64,000 nt of DNA, from NCBI RefSeq assembly GCF_001544755.2, contig NZ_FCOF02000025.1, positions 1-64,000 on the forward strand, read 5' to 3'. The position numbers and the translations under genes were made by a program. Position 1 is the first letter of the stretch, and every line of letters begins with the position of its first letter. The DNA is from Caballeronia catudaia (lineage in GTDB: Bacteria > Pseudomonadota > Gammaproteobacteria > Burkholderiales > Burkholderiaceae). The notes beneath the pieces are model-generated. The model did no database searches. It had not been told where the DNA came from and saw only the letters and a list, made by a program, of their open reading frames with translations. Shown here piece by piece: positions 1-8,186 of the stretch.

Positions 1-79
1 GCGCCAGCATGCGCCAGAGGGCTGAAATCGGACATTTCTAATGAGCTCAAATCGGACATTATTAAAAAGCCCTGACACA
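1..79. mobile_element. Probable terminal repeats of an IS21-family element (end only)
   Basis: The 12-mer AAATCGGACATT occurs twice, at 25-36 and 49-60, exactly 24 bases apart. It is followed by an A-rich stretch and CCCTGACA near 71-77. Multiple repeated transposase-binding sites near the tip and a terminal CA (TG on the other strand) are known traits of IS21-family ends. The region is AT-richer than the genes beside it. No istA or istB coding sequence is inside the window, so only the tip would be present, with the body to the left. It could also be an old scar. Confidence 0.45.
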
Positions 80-143
80 TAAAACTTCGATAATTTATCT
101 TATGTAAAATCAAAAAAATCCAAGAACAGCGACACGCAAACCC

Positions 144-1445
144 TCAACCCATCTCCCCAGCGCGCCTTACCAAAAACTCCCGCTCCCGCGCGTTCTTCGC
201 AAGCGACGCCGCGCGCTCGAACTCCGCACGCGCCTCATCCTTGCGCCCCAGCTTCGCAAGCAGATCCGCGCGCACGCTCGGCAGCCAGTGATAGTTCCTC
301 AGCGAAGCCGCGTCGGCGAGCGCATCGACGATCGGCAGCGCCGCCTCCGCCCCGTACGCCATGCTCACCGCGACCGCGCGATTCAGCTCGACGACCGGCG
401 TCGGCGCAGTCTGCATCAGTGCGTCGTAGAGCGCGACGATCATCGGCCAGTCGGTATCCGCTGCGCGTGCCGCGCGCGCGTGACATGCCGCGAGCGCCGC
501 CTGCAGCGCGTACGTCCCGCGTGCGCCGCCCAGCGCCTCCGAGCGCTTGAGCGCCGCCAGCCCGCGCCGGATCAGCAGCGGGTCCCAGCGACTGCGATCC
601 TGATCCGGCAACAGCACCGGCCGTCCTTCCCGGTCGACGCGCGCCTTCATCCGCGACGCCTGAATTTCCATCAGCGCGACGAGCCCGTGAACCTCGCTTT
701 CATCCGGCGTCAGCTCGGCGAGAATGCGCCCGAGGCGCAGCGCGTCCTCGCACAGCGCCGGACGCATCCAGTCGTCGCCGGCGGTCGCGGAATAGCCTTC
801 GTTGAAAATCAGATAGATCACTTCGAGCACCGAGCCGAGCCGCTCCGTACGGGCATCGGCCTTAGGCACCTCGAACGGCACGCGCGCCGCCGACAGCGTG
901 CGCTTCGCCCGCACGATGCGCTGCGCGATCGTCGGCTCCGGCGCGAGGAACGCGCGCGCGATCTCGTCGGTGGTCAGTCCGCCGATCAGGCGCAGCGTCA
1001 GCGCGGCGCGCGCATCGACGGACAGCACCGGATGACACGCCGTGAAGATCAGCCGCAGCAGATCGTCGCCGATATCGTCCTCGCGCGCGGCATCGAGCGC
1101 ATCGACGAAATCGGGCGTGACATACGCTTCCTGCGCGTCGAGATCGCGACCGTATTCCTCGTGCTTCCTCGCATGCAGCGCGTGCTGCCGCAGCCGGTCG
1201 AGCGCCTTGTTCTTCGCTGTCGTCATGAGCCACGCTCCTGGCTTGGTCGGAACGCCCACGCCCGGTTTGCTCCAGTGTTCCAGCGCCGCGACGAACGCGT
1301 CCTGCGCCAGTTCCTCGGCGAGCGCGACATCGCGCACGACACGCGCCACGCTCGCGATCACCTTCGCCGACTCGATGCGCCAGACGGCGTCGATGGCCCG
1401 CCGCGCGGCATCGTCAGCGTCACGCTGCTTCGATCGCCCGCTCAC
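144..1445 (-). CDS. ECF-type RNA polymerase sigma factor with large C-terminal helical domain (DUF6596 type)
   Basis: This 433-residue protein carries sigma region 2 in about the first 90 residues (AEELAQDAFVAAL, then a KNKALDRLR segment). Sigma region 4 follows around residues 115-180 (LTLRLIGGLTTDEIARAF). The remaining 250 residues form a helical domain typical of the long SigJ-like ECF group often annotated DUF6596. The GTG start at 1445 overlaps the TGA of the upstream VOC gene (GTGA), which implies translational coupling; a longer open frame upstream lacks sigma similarity. Family members are usually encoded next to YciI and VOC proteins, exactly as here. No anti-sigma gene is visible, so the C-terminal domain may control activity (inference). 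Confidence 0.9.
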   Translation of the reverse strand: MSGRSKQRDADDAARRAIDAVWRIESAKVIASVARVVRDVALAEELAQDAFVAALEHWSKPGVGVPTKPGAWLMTTAKNKALDRLRQHALHARKHEEYGRDLDAQEAYVTPDFVDALDAAREDDIGDDLLRLIFTACHPVLSVDARAALTLRLIGGLTTDEIARAFLAPEPTIAQRIVRAKRTLSAARVPFEVPKADARTERLGSVLEVIYLIFNEGYSATAGDDWMRPALCEDALRLGRILAELTPDESEVHGLVALMEIQASRMKARVDREGRPVLLPDQDRSRWDPLLIRRGLAALKRSEALGGARGTYALQAALAACHARAARAADTDWPMIVALYDALMQTAPTPVVELNRAVAVSMAYGAEAALPIVDALADAASLRNYHWLPSVRADLLAKLGRKDEARAEFERAASLAKNAREREFLVRRAGEMG

Positions 1446-1840
1446 GCCGCTTCCGGATTCATGTGCACGAGCTCCCAGATATGACCGTCGAGATCTTCGA
1501 AACCGTGGCCGTAAATGAAGCCATGATCCTGAGGCTCGCGCGGCGCGCGTCCACCGGCGGCGACGGCCTTCGCGACCAGATCGTCCACTTCCGCCCTGCT
1601 CTCGCACGACAGGCACACGAGCGTTTCGGTGCTCGCGTGCGCATCGGCGATCGGCTTTTCCGTGAAGGTCTGGAAGAACCGCTCGACGAGCAGCATCGCG
1701 TAGATGTTTTCGCCGACTACGAGGCACGCGGCGTCATCGTTCGTGAACGCGGGGTCGAAGCTCAGGCCGAGTTCCTTGAAGAAAGTCATCGAGCGCTTGA
1801 GGTCGCGAACCGGCAGGTTCACGAAAATCTGTTTGTGCAT
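1442..1840 (-). CDS. VOC-family (glyoxalase/bleomycin-resistance fold) protein
   Basis: This 132-residue protein begins MHKQIFVNLPVRDLKRS and shows the paired beta-alpha-beta-beta-beta units of the vicinal oxygen chelate fold. A DHGFIYGHGFEDLDGHIWEL segment near the C-terminus is typical of the PhnB/YkcA-like branch. The ATG at 1840 was chosen because the in-frame extension upstream lacks the conserved first strand. It sits 66 bases downstream of the YciI gene and overlaps the sigma gene by 4 bases, so the three probably form one operon. The substrate is unknown. Members beside ECF sigma genes are thought to be small-molecule sensors or detoxifying enzymes, which is not shown by this sequence. 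Confidence 0.85.
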   Translation of the reverse strand: MHKQIFVNLPVRDLKRSMTFFKELGLSFDPAFTNDDAACLVVGENIYAMLLVERFFQTFTEKPIADAHASTETLVCLSCESRAEVDDLVAKAVAAGGRAPREPQDHGFIYGHGFEDLDGHIWELVHMNPEAA

Positions 1841-1906
1841 GGCGGTGGTCTCCGATGTTCTCAATACCACGACGAACGACTCACAGAAAAATCGACAATT
1901 TCGCGC

Positions 1907-2260
1907 TCAGGAATAACACGGCCCGACTTTGCGGACTTCGATCGTGCACCACTTCGCCGCCGGGCATTGCGCCGCGATCTCGACCGCTTGCGCACGCGTT
2001 TCGCAATCGATGAGAAAAAAGCCGCCGATCATCTCCTTGGCCTCGGCGAAAGGCCCGTCGACGATGCGCGCATCGCCATTGCTGGCCGTGACGCGCGACG
2101 CATCCTTCAGCGACGTCAGCGATTCGACCGCGCGCAAGATCCCGCGCGTGTTCAGTCCATCGGCGAATCGCGCCATCTGGTCATACGCCTCGCGCCCCTC
2201 TTCCTCCGTGCGCTGGCCACGTTGTTCGACCGGTTCCACGACGAGCAGCAGATAAGCCAC
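1907..2260 (-). CDS. YciI-family protein (DGPF-domain), first gene of the sigma cassette
   Basis: This 117-residue protein has the YCII/DGPF signature: an N-terminal AYLLLVV strand, a central region ending VDGPFAEAKEMIGGF, and a C-terminal strand containing KWCTIEVR. The DGPF motif and the following glycine pair are the family hallmark. The proposed start is a GTG at 2260, directly before AYLLLVV; the longer frame to 2401 adds about 47 residues with no family similarity. It is the first gene of a YciI-VOC-sigma order widely seen in soil proteobacteria and actinobacteria. The ferredoxin-like fold relates it to muconolactone isomerases, but no substrate can be named. Confidence 0.85.
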   Translation of the reverse strand: MAYLLLVVEPVEQRGQRTEEEGREAYDQMARFADGLNTRGILRAVESLTSLKDASRVTASNGDARIVDGPFAEAKEMIGGFFLIDCETRAQAVEIAAQCPAAKWCTIEVRKVGPCYS

Positions 2261-2308
2261 GACAAGCCTCCGAACGTTTTTTTCGATGCGTTCAAGTCTA
2301 TCTCGATA

Positions 2309-2338
2309 TTGACAAACACAGAGGCGCCCATCGATACT
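2309..2338 (+). promoter_or_regulatory. Sigma-70-type promoter driving the DUF2917 leader
   Basis: A perfect -35 TTGACA lies at 2309-2314. After 18 bases comes GATACT at 2333-2338, four of six matches to the -10 consensus. Transcription would begin near 2345. No comparable -10 is seen between the downstream terminator and the DUF2917 start codon, so this is the best candidate promoter for that gene. Confidence 0.5.
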
Positions 2339-2390
2339 GCGACACATGCACGCAGCCATCCTTTTCTCCATCGCCGCGATTAAAAACCGT

Positions 2391-2435
2391 ATGAACGCCA
2401 TGTGTGGCGGGTCATCGGAAGAGCGTGTGCGCTAG
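2391..2435 (+). other. Possible 14-codon leader ORF (MNAMCGGSSEERVR)
   Basis: A short ATG-to-TAG frame lies between the promoter at 2309 and the terminator at 2461. It has no good ribosome site, so its translation is doubtful. It is recorded because its codons cover the bases 2404-2411 that could pair with the left arm of the terminator (see findings). Confidence 0.2.
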
Positions 2436-2460
2436 CGAAACAGGCAAACAAATCGATTCC

Positions 2461-2496
2461 GAAGGCCCCGCCGCAAGACGGGGCCTTCTTGTTTTT
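2461..2496 (+). terminator. Intrinsic terminator inside the DUF2917 leader
   Basis: GAAGGCCCCG (2461-2470) pairs perfectly with CGGGGCCTTC (2479-2488) around an 8-base loop. TTGTTTTT follows directly. The hairpin lies 45 bases before the DUF2917 start codon and about 115 bases after the predicted transcription start. It would therefore end a transcript of about 150 nt, either a small RNA or an attenuated leader. Confidence 0.8.
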
Positions 2497-2540
2497 GCGT
2501 GCCAGGTTTCCGTCTTCGGCTCACATCATGGAGAGCAGAG

Positions 2541-2939
2541 ATGGAAGAGGTATCGCAAGTTTTCGTGCGTCATGGCGTCGGCCACGGCGTCGCATCGGGG
2601 CGTCTGAGCACATCGGGCGCGCGCGTCGTGGTCTATGTCGACGTGCATCCGCATCAGATGGTGTCGTGGCGGCTCACGCGCGATGCCGAACTGCGCATCG
2701 GCGATGCGTCCGAGGGCTCGCTTTGGCTCACGCGTCATCGCGATTCCTACGACTACTGGATGAAGCCCGGCGATGTCGTGCTTCTCGCGCGCGGCGAACG
2801 CGTGTGGCTCACATCGGAAAGCGATGAGGCGATCGAGGTGTCGCTCACTTCTCATCGCGTCGAGCGGCGCGGCGTCATTGCGCGTTGGGTCGCACGGTAT
2901 TGGCCGCGCATCGCCGACCGGCACGCGAACGCGCTTTAG
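2541..2939 (+). CDS. DUF2917 domain protein
   Basis: This 132-residue soluble protein begins MEEVSQVF, preceded by a GGAGA-type ribosome site. It has the DUF2917 pattern: a WRLTRDAELRI strand, then a GSLWLTRHRDSYDYWMKPGD core, then LARGERVWL. The fold is predicted to be all-beta and cupin-like. The function of the family is not known. The gene stands alone between the sigma cassette and the convergent tannase-like gene, and its leader contains an intrinsic terminator, which suggests conditional expression. Confidence 0.8.
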   Translation: MEEVSQVFVRHGVGHGVASGRLSTSGARVVVYVDVHPHQMVSWRLTRDAELRIGDASEGSLWLTRHRDSYDYWMKPGDVVLLARGERVWLTSESDEAIEVSLTSHRVERRGVIARWVARYWPRIADRHANAL

Positions 2940-2951
2940 ACATTCAGCGTG

Positions 2952-4610
2952 TCACGGCTCCACGCAGCGGAAGCTCGCGGCGGCATTGATGCTGCCCTTG
3001 CCGACATAGCGCGGATAGTTCGGATAACGGCATATCGGCCGCGTGCGTCCGTTGGTGGCGGGCGCGATGTCGCTGCCGATGAGCGTCTCCGGCGCCATGC
3101 CGTTGCTGACCCAGTCGTCGAGCGCGCCGAGCTCGTCCCACGCGGGAATGAACACGCCGTTGCCATGCTGAAAGCCTGGCACCATGTAGAGCCGCATGAA
3201 CGAATCGACGATGTCCTGCCCGTATCGGTCGATGAGTCCGCGATAGAACGCGATCGTCTGGTTCGGGCTGATGACTTCGTCGGCGAGTCCGTGCATCGCG
3301 ATGAGCTTGCCGCCGCGCGCGATGAACGCGGAGAAGTCCGGGTTCATCGCGCCGACCGTGTACGCGAGCGTCGTCAGCCGTTGCCTGAAGCGGCCGGGAT
3401 TGTCGAGATCGAACGTGAGCGCGCTGAAGCCGGGATCGCGCGCAACGAAGTGCCGCATATACGCGTCGCCTTGTGCGAAGAGATAGCCGTTCGCGGCGAA
3501 GGTCGGCGGATTCAGGAGCGTCGGCGAGTCGCCGAGACCGAGCGAGCCGGAAAAGTCCACACCCTGGAACACGTTGTAGCCCGGATACGCGTCGACGCCG
3601 TAGGCGAGCGCATAGGGCAGGCTCAAGCCGTCGCGCAAGGTCTCGAGCGTGTCGATCTGCGCATCCGACAAACAACTGTCGCGCAAGGAAGGACGCTGGC
3701 CGTTCGCACAACGCAACGACGCGATGATCTGCGGCTCCAGCTTCCGGCACGCCTCCACATTGCCGACGATGCCGTCCGCCGCGCCGTCGAGCTTGTCGCA
3801 CTCGTGCACGACAGTTTCGAACACGCGCCGCTGCTGCGCGATGCCGACGAAGCCGCCCGGCTTCGCATACGACGCCTGCCCGATTTTCACGCCCATCAGC
3901 CGGACGCCCGAGAAGTTGATCGCCGGCGCGTTGGCGATCACGCCGTCGTAGTCGTTCGGAAAGCGCTCGATCACCGTGAAGCCTTCGCGCCCCCCCGTCG
4001 AGCCGCCCGCGAAATAGGTCTTCTCCGGCGCGCGCCCGTAGCCCATCTGGATCAGCGCGAGCGCGACATCGCGCGTTTTCTTGAGATGCCCGAAGCCGAA
4101 GTTGACGATGGCTTCGTCGTTGCCCGCGAAATCCGCGCGCCTCGAATTGCCGACGTGGCCCGAATCCGAGCCGAACGTCGCGTACCCGCGCGCGAGCGGC
4201 GTCGAATCGGGCGCGAAAGGCATCGGATCGGTGCCGGAGACGATCGTGCCGTTGTAGCCGCCTCCGCCCATCTGCAGCGCGCGGCCGTTCCAGCGGCTCG
4301 GCAGATTCACTTCGAAGCGGATGTCGGGGGTCGAGTCCTGCAGCGCCTTGATGAAGCCGGTGATGCGGCAATACTCGCCGTTTCGGTTGCCGGGCGCAGC
4401 CGCTTTCACGACCCACGCGGAGACGATCGTCGCGCCGCGCGTCGGCAGGCCGATGATCGAAGCGGGCACGATCTTGCCTTCGAGGTCGTCGCAGTGCTTC
4501 GTCACGTAAGCGGCGGCCTGCGCGTTCGAGCACACCACGAGCGCCATCGCGACGAAAAACGCCGGGAAGCGGAACAGATCGGACGATAGATGGCGGAGGA
4601 AACGGAACAC
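2952..4610 (-). CDS. Tannase/feruloyl esterase family alpha/beta hydrolase, secreted
   Basis: This 552-residue protein has a signal peptide ending near residue 33 (SNAQAAA). The nucleophile motif GGSTGGREG places the catalytic serine at residue 204. The other triad candidates are Asp444 (HGLADEVIS) and His482 (VPGFQHGNG). Length and architecture match the tannase/feruloyl esterase family, which hydrolyses galloyl or hydroxycinnamoyl esters of plant phenolics. Fungal and many bacterial members have a disulfide joining cysteines beside the catalytic Ser and His (CS-D-HC); here both positions are glycine. The protein is probably periplasmic or exported. The true ester substrate is uncertain. The gene stands alone, divergent from nothing, 116 bases after the LysR gene end. 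Confidence 0.85.
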   Translation of the reverse strand: MFRFLRHLSSDLFRFPAFFVAMALVVCSNAQAAAYVTKHCDDLEGKIVPASIIGLPTRGATIVSAWVVKAAAPGNRNGEYCRITGFIKALQDSTPDIRFEVNLPSRWNGRALQMGGGGYNGTIVSGTDPMPFAPDSTPLARGYATFGSDSGHVGNSRRADFAGNDEAIVNFGFGHLKKTRDVALALIQMGYGRAPEKTYFAGGSTGGREGFTVIERFPNDYDGVIANAPAINFSGVRLMGVKIGQASYAKPGGFVGIAQQRRVFETVVHECDKLDGAADGIVGNVEACRKLEPQIIASLRCANGQRPSLRDSCLSDAQIDTLETLRDGLSLPYALAYGVDAYPGYNVFQGVDFSGSLGLGDSPTLLNPPTFAANGYLFAQGDAYMRHFVARDPGFSALTFDLDNPGRFRQRLTTLAYTVGAMNPDFSAFIARGGKLIAMHGLADEVISPNQTIAFYRGLIDRYGQDIVDSFMRLYMVPGFQHGNGVFIPAWDELGALDDWVSNGMAPETLIGSDIAPATNGRTRPICRYPNYPRYVGKGSINAAASFRCVEP

Positions 4611-4726
4611 GGATTGGAAGTGGCTGCTTCAAACGCCGCACAATATATAAGAACAGTTTTGAGATAGCCATTCCGAACGGCCGGCCGTTGCAGCGGCACA
4701 ACCGGCTGCCCTGCCCTCGCCCGCGC

Positions 4727-5587
4727 TCATTCGCCCGTCCATTCCCCGCGCAGGTCGCTATTTTCGAGAAGCTGTAGCAAGGTTTCGGCCGGACGGCTCA
4801 GATGTTTCGCGCCGAACGCGATGAACTCGACTTCCGGCAATTCCGGCAAGTCCGCGCGATTCACCGGCGGCGCGAGTCCGCGTGCGGCCAGAAAATGCGA
4901 GCGCACCGTCAGCCCGAGCCCGCCGCGCGCCGCGGCGATGCAGCCCGCGTGGCTGCTGCTGGTGCAGACCATTTGCCAGCTTGCGCCCGTCATCGCGAGC
5001 GAATCGAGCACGACGGCGCGCGTGACGCTCGGCTCCGACACGAGGATGAGCGGCAGCGGCTCGCCTGTATTTACGACGGTGCCGGGCTTCGCGAGCCATT
5101 CGAGCCGGCCGGAAAATAGCCGCGTGCCGCGCGCATCGCCAAGACGCCGTTTGCCGACGGCGAGATCGAGCTCGCCCGCATCGACCATCTGGTAAAGCCT
5201 GCCCGTCATGCCGATGGTGATTTCCAGCTCGACGTCCGGATGCGTATCGCGAAACGCGGCGAGCACGCTCGGCAGCGGCCCGAGCGCGATATCGTCCGAC
5301 GAACCGAGCCGCACGCGCCCGCGCAGACGCGGCGAACTGAACTGCGACTGCGCGTGCGCCATCGCATCGAGAATCACGCGGGCGTGGACGAGCATCGCTT
5401 CGCCGTCGGCGGTGAGCGCGAGCGAATGCGTGTCGCGCACGAAAAGCCGCCGCCCGACGCTCTCCTCCAGCCGACGGATATGTTCGGAGACGCTCGACTG
5501 CCGCAGCCCGAGCTGCCGACCGGCATCGGTAAAGCTATGCGACGCCGCCACTGTCGCGAAGGTGTTCAGCCAGACTGGATTGAGCAT
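4727..5587 (-). CDS. LysR-family transcriptional regulator
   Basis: This 286-residue protein has an N-terminal winged helix-turn-helix (residues about 3-62, with AASHSFTDAGRQLGLRQSSVSEHIRRLE). The usual linker and a periplasmic-binding-like effector domain (about 90-280) follow. It starts at the ATG at 5587 and is divergent from the MFS transporter gene, with 152 bases between the start codons. LysR regulators commonly control the divergent neighbour, so control of the exporter is the simplest inference. The effector is unknown. Confidence 0.9.
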   Translation of the reverse strand: MLNPVWLNTFATVAASHSFTDAGRQLGLRQSSVSEHIRRLEESVGRRLFVRDTHSLALTADGEAMLVHARVILDAMAHAQSQFSSPRLRGRVRLGSSDDIALGPLPSVLAAFRDTHPDVELEITIGMTGRLYQMVDAGELDLAVGKRRLGDARGTRLFSGRLEWLAKPGTVVNTGEPLPLILVSEPSVTRAVVLDSLAMTGASWQMVCTSSSHAGCIAAARGGLGLTVRSHFLAARGLAPPVNRADLPELPEVEFIAFGAKHLSRPAETLLQLLENSDLRGEWTGE

Positions 5588-5739
5588 GCGCCATTGTCAT
5601 CGGAAACTCCGATGACAGTCAATGCGGTTAGCGGTCTTCCCGATGATGCCGCAAGTCATTAACATTTCATGAATCGCGCAATGCGTTTGTTTTCAAACGG
5701 CTTTCCTGTCGGCGCGACCACCGGACTCACCGTTTCCAC

Positions 5740-7131
5740 ATGACCAAAAGTTCTTCGCACACGGCATTGCTCTGGATCGTCGCCGTGGGCTTTTTCATGC
5801 AGGCGCTCGACACGACGATCGTCAACACGGCGCTGCCATCAATTGCGCGCAGCCTGAACGCCGCGCCGCTCGCGATGCAGTCGATCGTCGTCGCGTACAC
5901 GCTCACGATGGCGCTGTTCACGCCCGCGTCCGGCTGGCTCGCCGACCGCTTCGGCACGCGCCGCGTCTATCTCGTGTCGATCTCGCTCTTCGTGATCGGC
6001 TCGCTCGCCTGCGCGGGCGCGCATTCGCTGAACCAGCTGGTGCTCGCACGCGTGCTGCAAGGCATCGGCGGCTCGATGCTGCTGCCGATCGGCCGTCTCG
6101 CCGTGCTGCGCGCCGTCTCGGGCGAAGCATACGTCTCCGCGCTCGCGATGATTTCCGTCGCTGGCCAGGTCGGCCCGATTCTCGGCCCCACGCTCGGCGG
6201 CTGGTTCGTCGAATCGTTCTCGTGGCACTGGATTTTCCTGATCAACGTGCCGATCGGCGCGGTCGGGCTTTACGCGGTGCAGCGCTTCCTGCCGAACGAC
6301 ACGCTCCACGACGCGCCGCCTTTCGATTTCGTCGGCTGCGGATTGCTGTCGATGTGCATGGTTTCGTTCTCGCTCGCGCTCGATTCGCCGGTCGAGACGC
6401 ATCGCGGCGCGGTGTCGGCGGCGCTGTTCGCGCTGGCGGCGGTGTCGGCGTTCGCGTATGTCCCGTACGCGCGGCGCAAGCGCAATCCCCTCTTTCATCT
6501 CGCACTGTTTAACGAGCCGAACTTCAGTGTCGGGCTCGTCGGCAATCTGCTGTGCCGGATCGGTTCGAGCGCGGTGCCGTTCCTGCTGCCGCTCATGATG
6601 CAGCTCGAGCTCGGCTACAGCCCGCTGCATTCGGGGCTGATGATGCTGCCCATCGCCATCGCCGGGACGATCAGCAAGCGCTGGATCGCGCAACTTGTGA
6701 AGCGCTACGGCTACGACACGTTCCTGCTCGTGAACACGGCGCTCGTCGGCGCGTCGATCGTCGCGTTCGCGCTGTTTTCGCCGACGCTGCCGCTCGGCAT
6801 CGAAATCGCGATCCTGGCCGTGTTCGGCGCGAGCAACTCGATGCAGTTCGCCGCGATGAACAGCGTCACGTTGAAAGGCTTGTCGCTCAAGGACGCGGGC
6901 AGCGGCAACAGCCTCTTCTCGATGGTGCAGATGCTCGCGATCGGCTTGGGCGTGTCGGTCGGCGGCTCGCTCGTGCAGGTGTTCCAGGGACCGTTTTCGA
7001 CATCGACGGGCTTCAGGCTGAGCTTCGTCTGCATGGGCGTGGTGACGCTTTTCTCGGGCGCCGTGTTCCGCCGGCTCGATTCCGCACAGGAAAACGCAAC
7101 GCCTGCCCGCGTCGGCAAGCGCGTCGCTTAA
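5740..7131 (+). CDS. MFS multidrug-type transporter, DHA2 (EmrB/HsrA-like) family
   Basis: This 463-residue integral membrane protein has about 14 hydrophobic segments. The DHA2 motif ALDTTIVNTALP is in helix 1, and GWLADRFGTRR forms motif A between helices 2 and 3. RVLQGIGGSMLLP and GPILGPTLGGWF (motif C, antiporter type) follow. It probably exports hydrophobic compounds by proton antiport at the inner membrane. There is no adjacent membrane-fusion protein, which favours the stand-alone HsrA-like branch over EmrAB. It is divergent from the LysR gene and ends 40 bases before the aldo-keto reductase, so read-through into that gene is possible. Confidence 0.9.
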   Translation: MTKSSSHTALLWIVAVGFFMQALDTTIVNTALPSIARSLNAAPLAMQSIVVAYTLTMALFTPASGWLADRFGTRRVYLVSISLFVIGSLACAGAHSLNQLVLARVLQGIGGSMLLPIGRLAVLRAVSGEAYVSALAMISVAGQVGPILGPTLGGWFVESFSWHWIFLINVPIGAVGLYAVQRFLPNDTLHDAPPFDFVGCGLLSMCMVSFSLALDSPVETHRGAVSAALFALAAVSAFAYVPYARRKRNPLFHLALFNEPNFSVGLVGNLLCRIGSSAVPFLLPLMMQLELGYSPLHSGLMMLPIAIAGTISKRWIAQLVKRYGYDTFLLVNTALVGASIVAFALFSPTLPLGIEIAILAVFGASNSMQFAAMNSVTLKGLSLKDAGSGNSLFSMVQMLAIGLGVSVGGSLVQVFQGPFSTSTGFRLSFVCMGVVTLFSGAVFRRLDSAQENATPARVGKRVA

Positions 7132-7171
7132 CGATTATCCTGTCGGTCCAACCGATTCCTGGAGCGCAACC

Positions 7172-8167
7172 GTGCAATTCCGCAAATTCGGCAATACCGG
7201 TCTCACCGTTTCGCGTCTCACGCTGGGCACGATGACGTTCGGCCTGCAGACCGAGGAATCCGTGTCGCACAGCATCATGGACCGCGCGGCGCATGCGGGC
7301 GTGAATTTCATCGATACGGCGAACGTCTACCCGCTCGGCAGCGGGCACGATCTCGCGGGCCGCACGGAAGAAATCGTCGGGCGCTGGCTCAAGGGCCGTC
7401 GCGATAACTTCATCCTCGCGACCAAGGCGGCGCATGAAATGGGGCCACTCGCGTGGCACAAGGGCGCATCGCGCAAGCACTTGCTCGACGCGATCGACGC
7501 TTCGCTCAAGCGGCTGAACACCGATTACGTCGATCTGTACCAGCTCCACAACGACGACCACGACACCCCGCTCGACGAAACGCTCGAAGCGCTCGACATC
7601 ATCGTGCGGCACGGCAAGGCGCGTTATATCGGTGTGTCGAATTTTCTGGCGTACCGGCTCGCGCGTGCGCTCGGCCGCGCGGATGTCTTGCGCACCGCGC
7701 GCTTCGTCTCGGTGCAGCCGCGCTACAACCTGTTGTTCAGGCAGATCGAGCGTGAACTGCTGCCGCTCGCAACCGAGGAACGGCTAGCGGTCATTCCGTA
7801 CAACCCGCTCGCGGGCGGGCTTCTGACCGGCAAGCACAAATTCGATGCCGCGCCGGCCGAAGGCCGTTTCACCGGCGCGGTCGGCAAGGCGGGCGCGATG
7901 TACACACAACGCTACTGGCACGAGCGCGAGTTTCACACCATCGAGGCGATCAACGGGATCGTCGCGCCGACCGGGCGCTCGCTCGCGAGCACGGCGCTCG
8001 CGTGGGTGTTGGCGAATCCGGCGGTGACGTCGGCGATCATCGGCGCGAGCCGGCCCGATCAACTGAACGAGACGCTCGCGGCCGTCGATCAGCCGATCGA
8101 TCCGGAGATCAAGACGAAGCTCGACGAAGCGACGGTCGAGTATCGCTTCGGCGACGCGTTGCGCTGA
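7172..8167 (+). CDS. Aldo/keto reductase
   Basis: This 331-residue TIM-barrel oxidoreductase has the AKR catalytic tetrad visible: Asp in FIDTANVY, Tyr in the same motif, Lys in ATKAAHEMG and His in DLYQLHNDD. The GVSNF strand and the C-terminal AIIGAS motif bind NADPH. The start is a GTG at 7172 with GGAG ten bases upstream. Similar proteins (YajO/Tas-like) reduce aldehydes or keto compounds; the substrate is not identifiable. It follows the MFS gene on the same strand by 40 bases and is convergent with rarD, whose stop codon lies in the loop of a GC-rich hairpin at 8178-8199. Confidence 0.9.
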   Translation: MQFRKFGNTGLTVSRLTLGTMTFGLQTEESVSHSIMDRAAHAGVNFIDTANVYPLGSGHDLAGRTEEIVGRWLKGRRDNFILATKAAHEMGPLAWHKGASRKHLLDAIDASLKRLNTDYVDLYQLHNDDHDTPLDETLEALDIIVRHGKARYIGVSNFLAYRLARALGRADVLRTARFVSVQPRYNLLFRQIERELLPLATEERLAVIPYNPLAGGLLTGKHKFDAAPAEGRFTGAVGKAGAMYTQRYWHEREFHTIEAINGIVAPTGRSLASTALAWVLANPAVTSAIIGASRPDQLNETLAAVDQPIDPEIKTKLDEATVEYRFGDALR

Positions 8168-8186
8168 TCGTCGACATGGCCCGCGC

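Noticed and set aside
288..1484. Long plus-strand open frame opposite the sigma gene
   Set aside because: Arg/Ala-rich composition with no recognisable domain; typical antisense shadow in GC-rich DNA.
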